From: Nitratidesulfovibrio termitidis HI1
GTDB lineage: Bacteria > Desulfobacterota > Desulfovibrionia > Desulfovibrionales > Desulfovibrionaceae
Assembly (NCBI RefSeq): GCF_000504305.1
Contig: NZ_KI632512.1
Coordinates: 1,067,250-1,131,249, forward strand
Reading direction: 5' to 3'
DNA length: 64,000 bases
A program made the position numbers and the translations under genes. Positions 35,589 to 45,149 of this stretch are shown in pieces (positions within the stretch are counted from its first letter, which is position 1; each line of letters starts with the position of its first letter). The notes below the pieces were generated by a model, which worked only from the letters and a program-made list of their open reading frames with translations, had not been told where the DNA came from and searched no databases.

Positions 35589-36090
35589 GGGCGTCTCCTG
35601 AAAATTGACCGACCGGCGCGCGCCTGATGCGAGATCTGCTGCGGGAAGGTCCGATATCTGGTCCGGGAAGGTCGCGAGAGCTGATGCGGGACATGATGCG
35701 GCCAGGCCGCGGGAGTTGGCGGCCTTGTAGCCGCCCCGACGCGCGCTGGCAAGCGTCAGGACGGCGACAAGGGATGTCCGCAAAGACATGGGGATGGGAT
35801 GGCGGCACGCCTCGGGCCGCTTCCATGGCCACCCGTATCCTCCCGTGTCCCCCCGCATGCGGGCCGCGCGGGCAAGGATGGCAGCACCACTTGCATCCGC
35901 GCGCGTGTTTGACTATCAGCGATGGGCAGCGAATGGGCAGCGAACGGGCAGCGAACGGGCAACACGCCCGCGCCCGGCATCGCCGCGCACCGTCCTGAGG
36001 GGGACGGGCACCGCGCCGCCCGCGCACGATACCGCACAACACATCGCCGGTATGCACCCGGCACCATTCCCACGTCTGGAGCGACACCGA
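35589..36090. other. 502-base divergent gap before fabD with tandem repeats
   Basis: No gene is supported. It contains direct repeats of GATGCGGGA/GGTCCGGGAAGG-like words near 35628-35700 and an 11-bp tandem repeat (separate entry). The promoters for rsmG and fabD should lie here, but I could not assign them. Confidence 0.5.
35924..35962. repeat. 11-bp tandem repeat, about 3.5 units
   Basis: Units GGGCAGCGAAT/C repeat head to tail in the gap upstream of fabD. Confidence 0.9.
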
Positions 36091-37065
36091 ATGAACCGTA
36101 CCGACATCGCCATCCTGTTCCCCGGCCAAGGCTCGCAGGAACCCGGCATGGGCCGCGACGTGGCCGACGCCATGCCCGAGGCCATGGACCTGTGGAAGAA
36201 GGCCGAACGCGCAAGCGGCCTGCCCCTGCGCGAAATCTACTGGGACGGCGGCGACGACAAGGCCATGGCCGACACCCGCAACCTGCAACCGGCGCTGACC
36301 GTGGTCAACCTGTCCCTGTGGCTGCGCCTTGCGGGACGCGTCAGCCCCGCCTGCGCCGCCGGGCACAGCCTGGGCGAATACGCGGCTGCCGCAGCCTGCG
36401 GCGCGCTTTCCGTGGACAGCACCCTGGAACTGGTGGCCCTGCGCGGTCGTCTGATGGCCGAGGCCGACCCCGACGGCAAGGGGGCCATGGCCGCAGTGCT
36501 CAAGCTTTCGCAGGCCGATCTGGAAACCGTGGTGGCCGAATCCGCCGAGGCCACCGGCCAGATGATCCGCATCGCCAACTACAATACGCCGGGCCAACTG
36601 GTGCTGTCCGGCATGCGCGACGCCATCGCCGATGCCGCCGCCAGAGTCAAGGAGCACAAGGGCCGGGCCATCATCCTGCCCGTCAGCGGGGCCTTCCACA
36701 GCCCGCTCATGGACGAGGCGGCAAAGGAACTGGCCAGGGCCATGCGCACGGCCACCTGGTCGCGCCCGCGCTTTGCCGTGTACTGCAACGTCACCGGCCA
36801 GGCCGTCACCGACGGCGAATCGCTGCACGAGGTCATGACCCGGCAGATGACGTCCTCCGTGCAGTGGATCGCCACCGTGACCAACCAGTGGAACGCCGGA
36901 GTGCGCCGCTGGGTGGAGGTTGGCCCCAAGGGCGTGCTGACCAAGATGGTGGGGCCCATCCTTACCGGCATGGGGGCCGCATCTGGCGTGCCTGCCGCCG
37001 AGGAAGACGGCTGGACCGCCGAGGGCGCGGGCAGCCTGGAACTGGCCGACGCGCTGTCGTTCTAG
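36091..37065 (+). CDS. fabD: Malonyl-CoA:acyl-carrier-protein transacylase FabD
   Basis: A 324-residue transacylase that loads malonyl groups onto ACP for fatty acid synthesis. It has FPGQGSQ at the start, the nucleophile elbow AAGHSLGEYAA (Ser) and the active histidine in SGAFHSPLM; a late GPKGVL loop is also typical. ATG at 36091 has GGAG 9 nt upstream. It uses the malonyl-CoA made by the acc genes at the left end of the window, but it is not in their operon. A hairpin follows 50 nt downstream. Confidence 0.92.
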   Translation: MNRTDIAILFPGQGSQEPGMGRDVADAMPEAMDLWKKAERASGLPLREIYWDGGDDKAMADTRNLQPALTVVNLSLWLRLAGRVSPACAAGHSLGEYAAAAACGALSVDSTLELVALRGRLMAEADPDGKGAMAAVLKLSQADLETVVAESAEATGQMIRIANYNTPGQLVLSGMRDAIADAAARVKEHKGRAIILPVSGAFHSPLMDEAAKELARAMRTATWSRPRFAVYCNVTGQAVTDGESLHEVMTRQMTSSVQWIATVTNQWNAGVRRWVEVGPKGVLTKMVGPILTGMGAASGVPAAEEDGWTAEGAGSLELADALSF

Positions 37066-37588
37066 CTTCGCTCGACCACTCCCCGCTCGCGCGGGCGAAC
37101 AGGCAGACATCCCACGGGCCGGGTGTGCGCATGCGCACCCGGCCCTTCGCGTGCACGGCCACTTTCGACCGTGCGACATCATGGCTGGCCCTGCGTGCAA
37201 CGCGGTAAACACACCGCGTGTCACGGCAGCGCTCCCGCCCCCCCCGTGCGCCCTGCCGGTACCGTGCGTTGCGGCGGCTTTGCAGTCGCGCCGTTTTCTG
37301 GTACACGACCCTCTTCGAACAAGCGCCCCGCCCCTGCGGCATCATACCCGCCCACCCACGCGGCAGGCAGCCTGCGGGCCTTTGCGGGGGATTCCGGACA
37401 TATCCGGGAAATTCCGAATACACCGGACCACGCGACGGATGCGGTGAACTTCGGACGCTTCCGCCCACGCGAGGCCGGACATTTTTCAAACGGCGATCAT
37501 CCCGCCGTGGCCACGCTCGGCCCGCCGCGACCTGCCGCCGCCCACACAGACGGCACAATCCCACAAGCCAACAGGACACCATACATCC
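37066..37588. other. 523-base gap between fabD and argS
   Basis: The gap starts with a fabD-side hairpin (37116-37145). A near-palindrome TTCCGGACATATCCGGGAA lies around 37392-37410 and could be a regulator site. The remainder is plain GC-rich sequence without a credible frame. Confidence 0.4.
37116..37145 (+). terminator. Hairpin after fabD
   Basis: Stem GGGCCGGGTG/CACCCGGCCC with a 10-base loop. Few T residues follow, so it is a weak or factor-dependent terminator. Confidence 0.6.
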
Positions 37589-39244
37589 ATGCGCGCACGT
37601 CAGCAGCTGCTGGCCTCCCTTCAGGCCATCGTGAAAGACATGGGGCTTTCCTGGCCCGAAAAGGCCACCCTTGAACCGCCCCGCGACAAGTCGTTCGGCG
37701 ACCTTGCCGCCAACATCGCCCTTGTGCTTTCGAAGGACGCGGGCGTGCCCCCGCGCGAACTGGCCTCGCGCCTTGCCGGCGCCCTGCGCGATTCCGACCC
37801 GGCCATCGCCTCCGTGGACATCGCCGGTCCGGGCTTCCTGAACGTCACCTACTCGCCCGACTTCTGGCGAGAAACCGTGCTGCACGTGGAAGCGGCGGGC
37901 GAGCGCTACGGCGCCACCACCGTGGGCGCGGGCCGCAAGGCGCAGGTGGAATATGTTTCCGCCAACCCCACCGGGCCGCTGCACATCGGCCACGGTCGCG
38001 GCGCGGCCCTTGGCGACTGCCTGGCGCGGGTGCTGCGTTTTGCCGGGTACGATGTCACCACCGAATACTACATCAATGACGCCGGACGGCAGATGCGCCT
38101 GCTGGGCCTTTCGGTCTGGCTGCGCGCGCTGGAGATTACCGGCCGCCCGTTCACCCTGCCCGAGGATTTCTATCGCGGCGACTACATCAAGGACATTGCC
38201 GCCGAGATGCTGGCCAGCAACCCCGGCCTGGTGGACCTGCCCGAGGACGAAGGCAAGGACCGCTGCTTCGAGTACGCCATGAATTCTATCATGGCCGGCA
38301 TCAAGCAGGACCTCGCCGACTTCCGCGTGGAGCACCAGGTGTGGTGCTCCGAACTTTCGCTGGTGCGCGAGGGCGCGGTGGAAAAGACCTTCGAACGGCT
38401 GAAGGCCGCCGGTCTCGCCTTCGAGCAGGACGGCGCGCTGTGGTTCCGCACCACCACCCTCGGCGACGACAAGGACCGTGTGCTGCGCAAGTCCGACGGC
38501 ACGCTGACCTACTTCGCCTCGGATATCGCCTACCACGACAACAAGTACGACCGGGGCTTCGACCTCGTCGTGGACATCTGGGGCGCCGACCACCACGGCT
38601 ACGTGCCGCGCATGCGCGCCGCCGTGGCCGCGCTGGGCAAGCGGCCCGAGCAGTTCGACGTGATCCTGGTGCAGTTGGTGAACCTGCTGCAGAACGGCGA
38701 GCAGATCGCCATGTCCACCCGCGCCGGGCAGTTCGAAACCCTGCACGACGTGGTCAAGGAAGTGGGCGCCGACGCCGCGCGGTTCATGTTCCTTTCGCGC
38801 AAGAGCGACAGCCACCTCGACTTCGACCTGGAACTGGTGAAGCAGCGTTCCATGGACAACCCGGTGTACTACGTGCAGTACGCCCACGCCCGCGTGTGCG
38901 CCGTGCTGCGCAAGGCCGCCGAACGCTCCATCGTCCTGCCCGCGCGGCTGGACGCGGCTGCGCTGGCCCCGCTGACCCAGCCCGAGGAACTGGACCTGCT
39001 GCGCCTTGTGGACCGCATGCCCGACACCCTTTCCGCCGCCGCCGAAGGGCTGGCCCCGCACCACGTCAGCTTCTATCTCATGGAACTGGCGGGCGCGCTG
39101 CACAGCTACTACGCCAAGGTGCCGGTGCTGAACGCCGCCGACGCGGAAACCATCGTGGCCCGCCTTGCCCTGCTGCGCGCAGTGGGTCGGGCCGTGGCCA
39201 ACGGCCTGAACCTGCTTGGCGTCGAAGCGCCAGAGGCCATGTAG
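37589..39244 (+). CDS. argS: Arginyl-tRNA synthetase
   Basis: A 551-residue class I synthetase. It has the N-terminal Add-1 domain, the [11 protein letters not shown] motif and the signature [14 protein letters not shown] (HIGH). [12 protein letters not shown] and the KMSKS-position loop MSTRAGQF follow, as in the many ArgRS enzymes that lack a canonical KMSKS. The C-terminal DALR anticodon-binding domain ends the protein. It is followed 24 nt later by the SPOR gene. Confidence 0.95.
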   Translation: MRARQQLLASLQAIVKDMGLSWPEKATLEPPRDKSFGDLAANIALVLSKDAGVPPRELASRLAGALRDSDPAIASVDIAGPGFLNVTYSPDFWRETVLHVEAAGERYGATTVGAGRKAQVEYVSANPTGPLHIGHGRGAALGDCLARVLRFAGYDVTTEYYINDAGRQMRLLGLSVWLRALEITGRPFTLPEDFYRGDYIKDIAAEMLASNPGLVDLPEDEGKDRCFEYAMNSIMAGIKQDLADFRVEHQVWCSELSLVREGAVEKTFERLKAAGLAFEQDGALWFRTTTLGDDKDRVLRKSDGTLTYFASDIAYHDNKYDRGFDLVVDIWGADHHGYVPRMRAAVAALGKRPEQFDVILVQLVNLLQNGEQIAMSTRAGQFETLHDVVKEVGADAARFMFLSRKSDSHLDFDLELVKQRSMDNPVYYVQYAHARVCAVLRKAAERSIVLPARLDAAALAPLTQPEELDLLRLVDRMPDTLSAAAEGLAPHHVSFYLMELAGALHSYYAKVPVLNAADAETIVARLALLRAVGRAVANGLNLLGVEAPEAM

Positions 39245-39268
39245 CGCGCGCTGGCGCGGGAACAAGGC

Positions 39269-40165
39269 ATGGCAGCACCCAGACAAGGGCAGAACGGACC
39301 AGGCGCGCAAGGCGGGCGTGGTGGCCAGGGGGCGAAGGATGGCGGGCGCAAGAAGGGCGTCTACACCATCAACGTCACCCTGCCCTCGCTCATTTCTGCG
39401 GGCATCGTGGCCATCATCGGCTTCGGCTGGGTATTCCTGCTCGGCGTCATCGTGGGGCGCGGCTACAATCCGGAAGAACGCCTGGGCATCGACCGCATCA
39501 TGCCCAAGCCCGCCGTCAACGCCACTGCCGGAGGGGGCTCCATCCCCATGCCCGGCGGGGTCATCAAGGCGGAAGAACTCCAGTTCATGGATTCCCTGCG
39601 CGCCAAGCCCGCCCCGGTTTCCGGCAATGCGGGCGTGGCGGTGAACGCCTCGGAAATCGTGACCAGGAACGGCAGGAAGGACCAGAAGCCCGAGCCGAAA
39701 ACGGACACGAAAAAGGACGTCAAAACCGCCAGGGCCGACACCAAGGCGAATTCCAGGACGGATTCCAAGACGACCCAGAAGGCCGAAGCCAAACCGGAAG
39801 CCAAAAGGGACGACAGGAAAACCGCGACGACCACCGCCGCCGCGTCGAAGGACACCCGCGATTCCAAGGACGCGAAGGACGCCAGGACGGCGGAGTCCAA
39901 GCCCGCCGACGGCGACCGCTTCGACTACGTGTACCAGGTGGCGGCTTACAAGACGGCGGCCCCCGCCAACGCCCTGAAGACCAAACTGGAGGCATCCGGC
40001 ATCAAGGTGCGCCTGGATTCCTCGGTGGAAAACGGCGTGTCGTGGTACCGCCTGAACGCGCTGTTCCGGGGCACGCCCGAGGACACGCGCCAGTTGCGCG
40101 CCGCGCTCGCCAAACACGGCATCGACAAGGTCATTCTGCGCAGCAAGACGCCAGTTTCCCGATAG
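39269..40165 (+). CDS. SPOR-domain membrane protein
   Basis: A 298-residue inner-membrane protein. It has a short Gly/Lys-rich cytoplasmic tail and one membrane segment at about 38-62 (ISAGIVAIIGFGWVFLLGV). A long Lys/Asp/Thr-rich linker (about 125-215) leads to a C-terminal SPOR domain (about 220-298, YVYQVAAYKTAAPANALKTK). SPOR domains bind peptidoglycan stripped of stem peptides at division sites. The Lys/Asp linker is low-complexity and probably extended across the periplasm. It lies just after argS and 157 nt before the mla operon. Confidence 0.88.
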   Translation: MAAPRQGQNGPGAQGGRGGQGAKDGGRKKGVYTINVTLPSLISAGIVAIIGFGWVFLLGVIVGRGYNPEERLGIDRIMPKPAVNATAGGGSIPMPGGVIKAEELQFMDSLRAKPAPVSGNAGVAVNASEIVTRNGRKDQKPEPKTDTKKDVKTARADTKANSRTDSKTTQKAEAKPEAKRDDRKTATTTAAASKDTRDSKDAKDARTAESKPADGDRFDYVYQVAAYKTAAPANALKTKLEASGIKVRLDSSVENGVSWYRLNALFRGTPEDTRQLRAALAKHGIDKVILRSKTPVSR

Positions 40166-40322
40166 GGCAGCCTTGACGGCATGTTGCGACGGGACTACCT
40201 TGCAATGATGTAGAGGCGTCAGGAACGGGCAGGCCCATTCCGCCCACTGGCCCGAAACTGCCCAAACCGCCCGAAATCACGGGCACCAGCGTGGGCGCAT
40301 CGCGCCACCGGAAGAGGACAGC

Positions 40323-41126
40323 ATGAGCACAGGCCCCGGCATACTCGCCCCCGTCACCGCCGTTGGCGCGGCCACCTTGCGCCTGCTGGGCGAGATGGGG
40401 GCCATGTTCCTGTTCCTGGCGGACGGCCTGCGCCTCATCTTCGCCTCGCCCAAGCAGATTCCCAAGATACTGAACCAGGTGTTCGTCATCGGCTCCAAGT
40501 CGCTGTTCGTCATCCTGCTCATCGGGATATTCACCGGCATGGTGCTGGGCCTGCAAGGGTACTACACGCTGGTCAAGTTCGGGTCCGAAGGGCTGCTGGG
40601 CGCAGCCGTGGCCCTTTCGCTGATCCGCGAGCTGGGGCCGGTGCTGACGGCCATCATGGTCACCGGGCGGGCCGGGTCGTCCATGGCCGCCGAAATCGGG
40701 GTCATGCGCATCACCGACCAGATCGACGCGCTGGACGTCATGGACATCAACCCCATGTCCTATCTGGTGGCCCCGCGCATCGCCGCCTCGCTTATTTCCT
40801 TTCCGCTGCTGACGGCGGTGTTCGACGTGGTGGGCATCCTTGGCGGATACGTCACCGGCGTCACCCTGCTGGGCATCAACGAAGGCGTGTATTTCTACCG
40901 CATCCAGACCAGCGTGGAGATGGCCGACATCACCGGCGGCTTCATGAAGTCGCTGCTGTTCGCGGTCATCGTGGCCACGGTAAGCTGCTATCAGGGCTAT
41001 TTCACCCACATGCGCCGCGACGGCGTGGGGCCCGAAGGCGTCAGCAACTCCACCACCTCCGCCGTGGTCCTTTCGTGCGTGTTCGTGCTTGTGGCCGACT
41101 ACGCGCTGACCTCGTTCCTGCTGTAA
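40323..41126 (+). CDS. mlaE: Mla phospholipid ABC transporter permease MlaE
   Basis: A 267-residue permease with five to six membrane segments and the MlaE family core ELGPVLTAIMVTGRAGSSMAAEIG. With MlaF and MlaD it forms the inner-membrane complex that moves phospholipids between the membranes to keep the outer leaflet asymmetric. It is the first gene of mlaE-F-D-C-A, all on the plus strand with short gaps. Confidence 0.92.
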   Translation: MSTGPGILAPVTAVGAATLRLLGEMGAMFLFLADGLRLIFASPKQIPKILNQVFVIGSKSLFVILLIGIFTGMVLGLQGYYTLVKFGSEGLLGAAVALSLIRELGPVLTAIMVTGRAGSSMAAEIGVMRITDQIDALDVMDINPMSYLVAPRIAASLISFPLLTAVFDVVGILGGYVTGVTLLGINEGVYFYRIQTSVEMADITGGFMKSLLFAVIVATVSCYQGYFTHMRRDGVGPEGVSNSTTSAVVLSCVFVLVADYALTSFLL

Positions 41127-41138
41127 GAGACCACGACC

Positions 41139-41960
41139 ATGCGCGCGACTTCCGGATGGGACATACGGCTTGACGGCCTTGCGGTAGGCTACGGCGACCA
41201 CGTGGTGCTGCGCGACGTGGACGCGCTGTTGCCCGCGGGCGAAATTTCCATGATCATCGGCGGCTCGGGCTGCGGCAAGTCCACCCTGCTGCGCCACGTG
41301 CTGGGCCTGCAACGGCCCATGGCGGGCACCCTTTCCGTGGGCGGGCGCGACCTGTTTGCCCTTGCCGGGCGCGACTTCCGCAAGGTGCGGCGGCGCATGG
41401 GCGTGCTGTTTCAGGATGGCGCGCTGCTGGGTTCGCTGACCCTTGGCGACAACGTGGCCCTGCCCCTGCGCGAGCATACCGGCCTGCCCAGGGCCACCAT
41501 CCGCCAGATCGTGCTGCACAAGCTGGCCCTGGTGGGCCTTGCCGACTACGCGGACTACTACCCCAACCAGCTTTCCGGCGGCATGCGCAAGCGTGCGGGG
41601 CTGGCGCGGGCCATCGTCATGGACCCGCCCATCCTGCTGTGCGATGAACCCACGTCGGGCCTGGACCCGGTCAACGCCGCGCGCATGGACCAGTTGCTGC
41701 TGGACATGCGGGCCAATTTTCCCGGCATGACCATCGTTGTGGTCAGCCACGACCTGCGCAGCCTGGACGCCATCGCCAACTACGTGCTCATGCTGTACGA
41801 CGGCACGGCGGCCTTCGCGGGGCCAGTGGATGCGCTGCGCGCATCAAGCGACCCGTACGTGCGCAGCTTTCTGGACCGGCGAGCCGACGAGGACCAGCGG
41901 GCCGAGGTGTCGCTGGCGCCGGAGGTGCAGCAGGCCCTCGACGCCTGGCTGGACCGCTGA
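41139..41960 (+). CDS. mlaF: Mla ABC transporter ATP-binding protein MlaF
   Basis: A 273-residue ABC ATPase with Walker A GGSGCGKSTLL, Q-loop GVLFQDGALLGS, signature LSGGMRKRAGLARA, Walker B ILLCDEPTSGLDP and the switch histidine in VVSHDL. It powers the MlaE permease. It starts 12 nt after mlaE. Confidence 0.93.
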   Translation: MRATSGWDIRLDGLAVGYGDHVVLRDVDALLPAGEISMIIGGSGCGKSTLLRHVLGLQRPMAGTLSVGGRDLFALAGRDFRKVRRRMGVLFQDGALLGSLTLGDNVALPLREHTGLPRATIRQIVLHKLALVGLADYADYYPNQLSGGMRKRAGLARAIVMDPPILLCDEPTSGLDPVNAARMDQLLLDMRANFPGMTIVVVSHDLRSLDAIANYVLMLYDGTAAFAGPVDALRASSDPYVRSFLDRRADEDQRAEVSLAPEVQQALDAWLDR

Positions 41961-42047
41961 CGCCCTGCCCGGTGTCGGCATGGCCGGCGTCGGCAGGCAG
42001 GTGAACGACTGTCAACCAAAGCCCCCAACGGATACGGGAAGGGCAGC

Positions 42048-42494
42048 ATGAAAAAGTATTCGCGAGAAACATCGGTCGGCATCTTCGTGCTTATCGGACT
42101 GCTGTGCGTCGGCTACCTCACCATAAAGCTGGGGCGCATGGAACTCTTGTCCGACAAGGGCTACACCGTGCATGCCCGGTTTACCTCCATCACCGGCCTG
42201 CGCGTGGGCGCCGAGGTGGAAATCGCGGGCGTGCCCGTGGGGCGCGTGGCGGGCATCGCCCTGTCTCCCGACAAGCCGGTGGCGGTTGTCAGCCTGCGCA
42301 TGCAGGAAGGCGTGCACCTGACCGACGATGTCATCGCCTCGGTAAAGACCAGTGGCCTCATTGGCGACAAGTACATCAAGCTTTCGCCCGGCGGTTCTCC
42401 GGAACAGCTTGGCGAAGGCGACGAAATCACGGAAACCGAATCGGCCATCGACATCGAATCGCTGATCAGCAAGTACGTGTTCGGAGGAGTCTAG
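42048..42494 (+). CDS. mlaD: Mla transporter MCE-domain protein MlaD
   Basis: A 148-residue protein with an N-terminal membrane anchor (about 8-26) and a single MCE domain (about 38-118, beginning HARFTSITGLRVGAEVEIAG). MlaD hexamers form the periplasmic ring through which lipids pass on the MlaE complex. It is slightly shorter than E. coli MlaD (183), lacking part of the C-terminal helix. It lies 87 nt after mlaF and 2 nt before mlaC. Confidence 0.92.
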   Translation: MKKYSRETSVGIFVLIGLLCVGYLTIKLGRMELLSDKGYTVHARFTSITGLRVGAEVEIAGVPVGRVAGIALSPDKPVAVVSLRMQEGVHLTDDVIASVKTSGLIGDKYIKLSPGGSPEQLGEGDEITETESAIDIESLISKYVFGGV

Positions 42495-42496
42495 GC

Positions 42497-43222
42497 ATGT
42501 TCCAGCACACTATCCGACGCGGCGCCCCGAGTGCCACGCCGTTGGTCAAAATCCTGTCCCGCGCCCTGCTCTGCGGCCTGCTCTGCCCCCTGCTCTACTG
42601 GTCCGCCCCGGCCCTTGCCGCACAGGACAACGCAGGAGCCGCCCGAGAGGCACTGAAGTCCTCGGTGGACCGCATTCTCGACATCGTGAAGCAGCCGGCC
42701 TACACCGACCCCGCCCAGCGTCCGGCCCTGATGGACCAGGTGGAGAACGAAATCCGCCACATCTTCGATTTTCGCGAATTCTCGGCCCGCACCGTGGGCA
42801 TGAACTGGCCCTCGTTCACCCCCGACCAGCAGGACCGCTTCGCCGAGGCGTTTGCCTCGCTGCTGCGGGCCACCTACCTTGAAAAGTTCGACGGCTACAG
42901 CGGCCAGCAGGTGCTGTTCACCGGCGAACTTGTCAGCGGCAAGGGCGACAAGGTCGAGGTGCAGACCACCGTGGTGATCAAGGACAAACAGGTGCCCGTG
43001 GCCTACCGCATGCTCCAGAACCGCCAGCGGAACTGGGTGGTGTACGACGTGATCATCGAGGGCGTGAGCATGGTCAAGAACTACCGGACCCAGTTCCAGG
43101 ATCTGCTGGAAAAGGGCACCGCCGACCAACTCATCGAACGGGTGCGGGCCAAGGCCGAAGAAGTGCGCAAACAGCCCGCCCAATCGGGCCAATCGGGCCT
43201 GCCTGGGCAGTCCGGCAAATAG
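42497..43222 (+). CDS. mlaC: Periplasmic phospholipid-binding protein MlaC
   Basis: A 241-residue secreted protein. The signal peptide has an Arg-rich start, a hydrophobic stretch and cleavage after ALA near residue 41. The MlaC/Ttg2D domain follows (FDFREFSARTVGMNW and VVYDVIIEGVSMVKNYR). It carries lipids between MlaD and the outer-membrane MlaA. The C-terminus has a Gln/Ser/Gly tail with a QSGQSG repeat. The ribosome site CGGAGGAG lies in the end of mlaD. Confidence 0.91.
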   Translation: MFQHTIRRGAPSATPLVKILSRALLCGLLCPLLYWSAPALAAQDNAGAAREALKSSVDRILDIVKQPAYTDPAQRPALMDQVENEIRHIFDFREFSARTVGMNWPSFTPDQQDRFAEAFASLLRATYLEKFDGYSGQQVLFTGELVSGKGDKVEVQTTVVIKDKQVPVAYRMLQNRQRNWVVYDVIIEGVSMVKNYRTQFQDLLEKGTADQLIERVRAKAEEVRKQPAQSGQSGLPGQSGK

Positions 43223-43262
43223 TCCGCCGTACGAACAAGAATCCGCCTTCGGAGGAGTGCCC

Positions 43263-44042
43263 ATGGCCTCAGGTTCGTTCCGCATCAACATCGCGCTGTG
43301 TACGGCGTGCCTTGCCTGTGCCCTGCTGCTGCCCCCGGCGACCGCGCGCGCCGACATGCCCGACGAAGGGACGCCCCATGCCCCGCCCGCGGTAGCTGGG
43401 GACCTTGACGACTACGACACCAGCAACGAGGACATGGTGGCCGACCCCCTGGAAGGCTGGAACCGCATGTGGTTCGCCGTCAACGACGTGCTGCTACTCA
43501 AGGTCATCAAGCCGGTGCATCAGGGCTACGTGGCGGTGACGCCGGACGAACTGCGCAGCGGCGTGCGCAACTTCTTCCACAACCTCGCCTTTCCCATCCG
43601 CTTCCTGAACTGCCTGTTGCAGGGCAAGCCCAGGGAGGCGGGCGTGGAAATGGGCCGGTTCATCATCAATTCCACCGTGGGCATGGCCGGGTTCATCGAC
43701 GTGGCCAAGAAGGACAAGCCCATCGTGGAGCCGGACAAGGAAGACTTTGGCCAGACGCTCGGCGTGTGGGGCGCGGGCGAAGGCTTCTACATCGTCTGGC
43801 CGCTGATCGGCCCCAGCACCCTGCGCGACAGCGTGGGCCTTGCGGGCGACTACCTGGCCGAACCGTTCGCCTACATGGTGGACGACGACCTGACCTATTT
43901 CTCGGCACGCGCCTACGGCGAATTCAACAGGGTGGACGAGACCATCGACAGCTATGAAGCCGTGACCAAGAGCGCGGTTGAGCCGTACACCTCGGTGCGC
44001 AACGCCTACATCCAGATGCGCCGCGCCAAGGTGGCCAAGTAG
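43263..44042 (+). CDS. mlaA: Outer-membrane phospholipid-removal protein MlaA (VacJ)
   Basis: A 259-residue MlaA-family protein that takes misplaced phospholipids from the outer leaflet. The core motifs are DPLEGWNRMWFAVND, LRSGVRNFFHNLAFPI, NSTVGMAGFIDVA and GPSTLRDSVG. It has a signal peptide (to about ARA-D). E. coli MlaA is a lipoprotein; here no convincing lipobox is seen at the cleavage site, although CTACLACALL lies inside the signal. ATG at 43263 follows GGAGGA. It closes the mla operon, with a perfect terminator 29 nt later. Confidence 0.92.
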   Translation: MASGSFRINIALCTACLACALLLPPATARADMPDEGTPHAPPAVAGDLDDYDTSNEDMVADPLEGWNRMWFAVNDVLLLKVIKPVHQGYVAVTPDELRSGVRNFFHNLAFPIRFLNCLLQGKPREAGVEMGRFIINSTVGMAGFIDVAKKDKPIVEPDKEDFGQTLGVWGAGEGFYIVWPLIGPSTLRDSVGLAGDYLAEPFAYMVDDDLTYFSARAYGEFNRVDETIDSYEAVTKSAVEPYTSVRNAYIQMRRAKVAK

Positions 44043-44070
44043 CCAGACGGACGCCAATTCAATCCGCGAA

Positions 44071-44106
44071 CGACAAAGGGAGGCCCCATGGGGCCTCCCT
44101 TTGTCG
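44071..44106. terminator. Perfect 36-base palindrome terminator after mlaA
   Basis: An 18-bp self-complementary arm starting CGACAAAGGGAGGCCC, with almost no loop. It ends the mla operon and could also act for the minus-strand cupin gene beyond repeat copy C. Confidence 0.85.
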
Positions 44107-44141
44107 TCGGGGGGTGCTACCAGCAGTGTGCTGTTTGCCCA

Positions 44142-44359
44142 TAGGGGCTGTTTCTAAATTAGGATTTTCGTTCGTTGGCGAGGAAAACGAGCCTGCCATG
44201 AGGGAATATACTCTTATCGTATTTGACCGACATGGCAGGCGAAGTTTGACCGCGTTGCGCACGATGCCCGTAAAACTCGCAAGCTCGCTTAACGGGCACG
44301 CTTCGCGCCCTTCGGGTCGGATGCCAACGGGCGAAAAGACAATTTAGAAACGGCCCCTA
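44142..44359. repeat. Interspersed modular repeat, copy C (complete, rearranged)
   Basis: A 218-base element. Ends are TAGGGGCTGTTTCTAAAT and ATTTAGAAACGGCCCCTA. Stem I is GTTGGC near 44173 with GCCAAC near 44322-44327, and stem II is GCCTGCCAT/ATGGCAGGC with a short loop. In contrast to copy B, the second hairpin module (CCCGTAAAAC...GCTTAACGGG, about 44269-44300) follows stem II instead of sitting in its loop, and reads in the opposite orientation. TA flanks both ends. The right boundary supplies the TAG stop of the cupin gene. Confidence 0.8.
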
Positions 44360-44674
44360 GATGGGAGGGGCGATAACGACGGTAACCCGCATCTCGGTCC
44401 TGGCCCGCACCCCGTGGGGCACGCGGATTTCCGAGACCAGCATGTCGCCCTGCTTCGCGGGGATGGCCGCGCCGTCCGCGCCGAGGAATTCGCCCTCGCC
44501 CTCGATGACGGTGATGGCCAGTTCGCCGTCGATGTCGTGGCTGTGCACGGGCAGTTCCTGCCCGGCCTTGAAGTTGAAATTGATGATCTTGAAGTTTTCC
44601 GAGTCGTGCACCAGATTCATGGCGAACCCGGCGTCCTTGAAGGTGCGCATGTCGTCGAGGCGGATGTGGCGCAT
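44357..44674 (-). CDS. Small cupin-domain protein
   Basis: A 105-residue single-domain cupin. The first metal motif is ELPVHSHDIDGELAITVIEG, with two histidines and a glutamate, and the second has a histidine in RVPHGVRA. The ligand is unknown; small cupins often bind a metal and a sugar or small acid. ATG at 44674 has GGAGAC upstream. The stop codon belongs to repeat copy C. If the element were removed at its TA, the frame would run about eight residues further. Confidence 0.82.
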   Translation of the reverse strand: MRHIRLDDMRTFKDAGFAMNLVHDSENFKIINFNFKAGQELPVHSHDIDGELAITVIEGEGEFLGADGAAIPAKQGDMLVSEIRVPHGVRARTEMRVTVVIAPPI

Positions 44675-45149
44675 GATGGTCTCCTTGTACGGTTTGTTGC
44701 CGTCTTGGTTTTTGTCGCTGCGGTTTGCCGCGGGCGGCGGTACGCGCCCGGTGTTGTCCCGTTGCGGGGGGGGGTGTTTCCTCCCTCCGCGCCCACAAGA
44801 TAGGTATTCTGTACGGGCCATGCGTGACGCGCATCACGGGCGGGAGTTCTTTCTCGATTTTTTTTGCGCACAGCCCGACGGATCGTACCCCCGCCGTCAA
44901 CTCGCCCGCCCCTTTCCGCCCCGGTCCGTTCCGGTCTGCCCCGGTCCGTTCCGGTCTGCCCCGGTCCGCCCCTGCCACCCCAACCAGTTCCTGTCCGCCC
45001 TACGCGTCGTTACTCGCCGGACTCCGGGTTGACAGCCCGGTGCGGGCAGGCTACCGCTGGCCTTTCCCTGAATCGGCGGCCCGTTGCCGCGCATCATGAC
45101 GGTGTATCCCGGGCGGCGTGTCCCGGCGCGCCGCGCAAGGACAGTTTTC
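44675..45149. other. 475-base divergent gap before lysO with tandem repeat
   Basis: The gap contains a 20-bp tandem repeat (separate entry). About 45031-45060 a TTGACA box is followed 17 bases later by TACCGC, a possible promoter for the lysO pair. No lysine-riboswitch-like structure was recognised. Confidence 0.4.
44921..44970. repeat. 20-bp tandem repeat, 2.5 units
   Basis: Two identical units of CCGGTCCGTTCCGGTCTGCC and a partial third, each itself containing a CCGGTC/CCGGTCT sub-repeat, upstream of the lysO pair. Confidence 0.92.

Noticed and set aside
36962-40117. A 1051-codon minus-strand frame opposite argS and the SPOR gene
   Set aside because: It is again antisense to recognised genes and runs through the fabD-argS intergenic gap; no start signal.
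45000-45149. Lysine riboswitch before the lysO pair
   Set aside because: No arrangement of the expected five-helix junction could be recognised; only GC tandem repeats are present.
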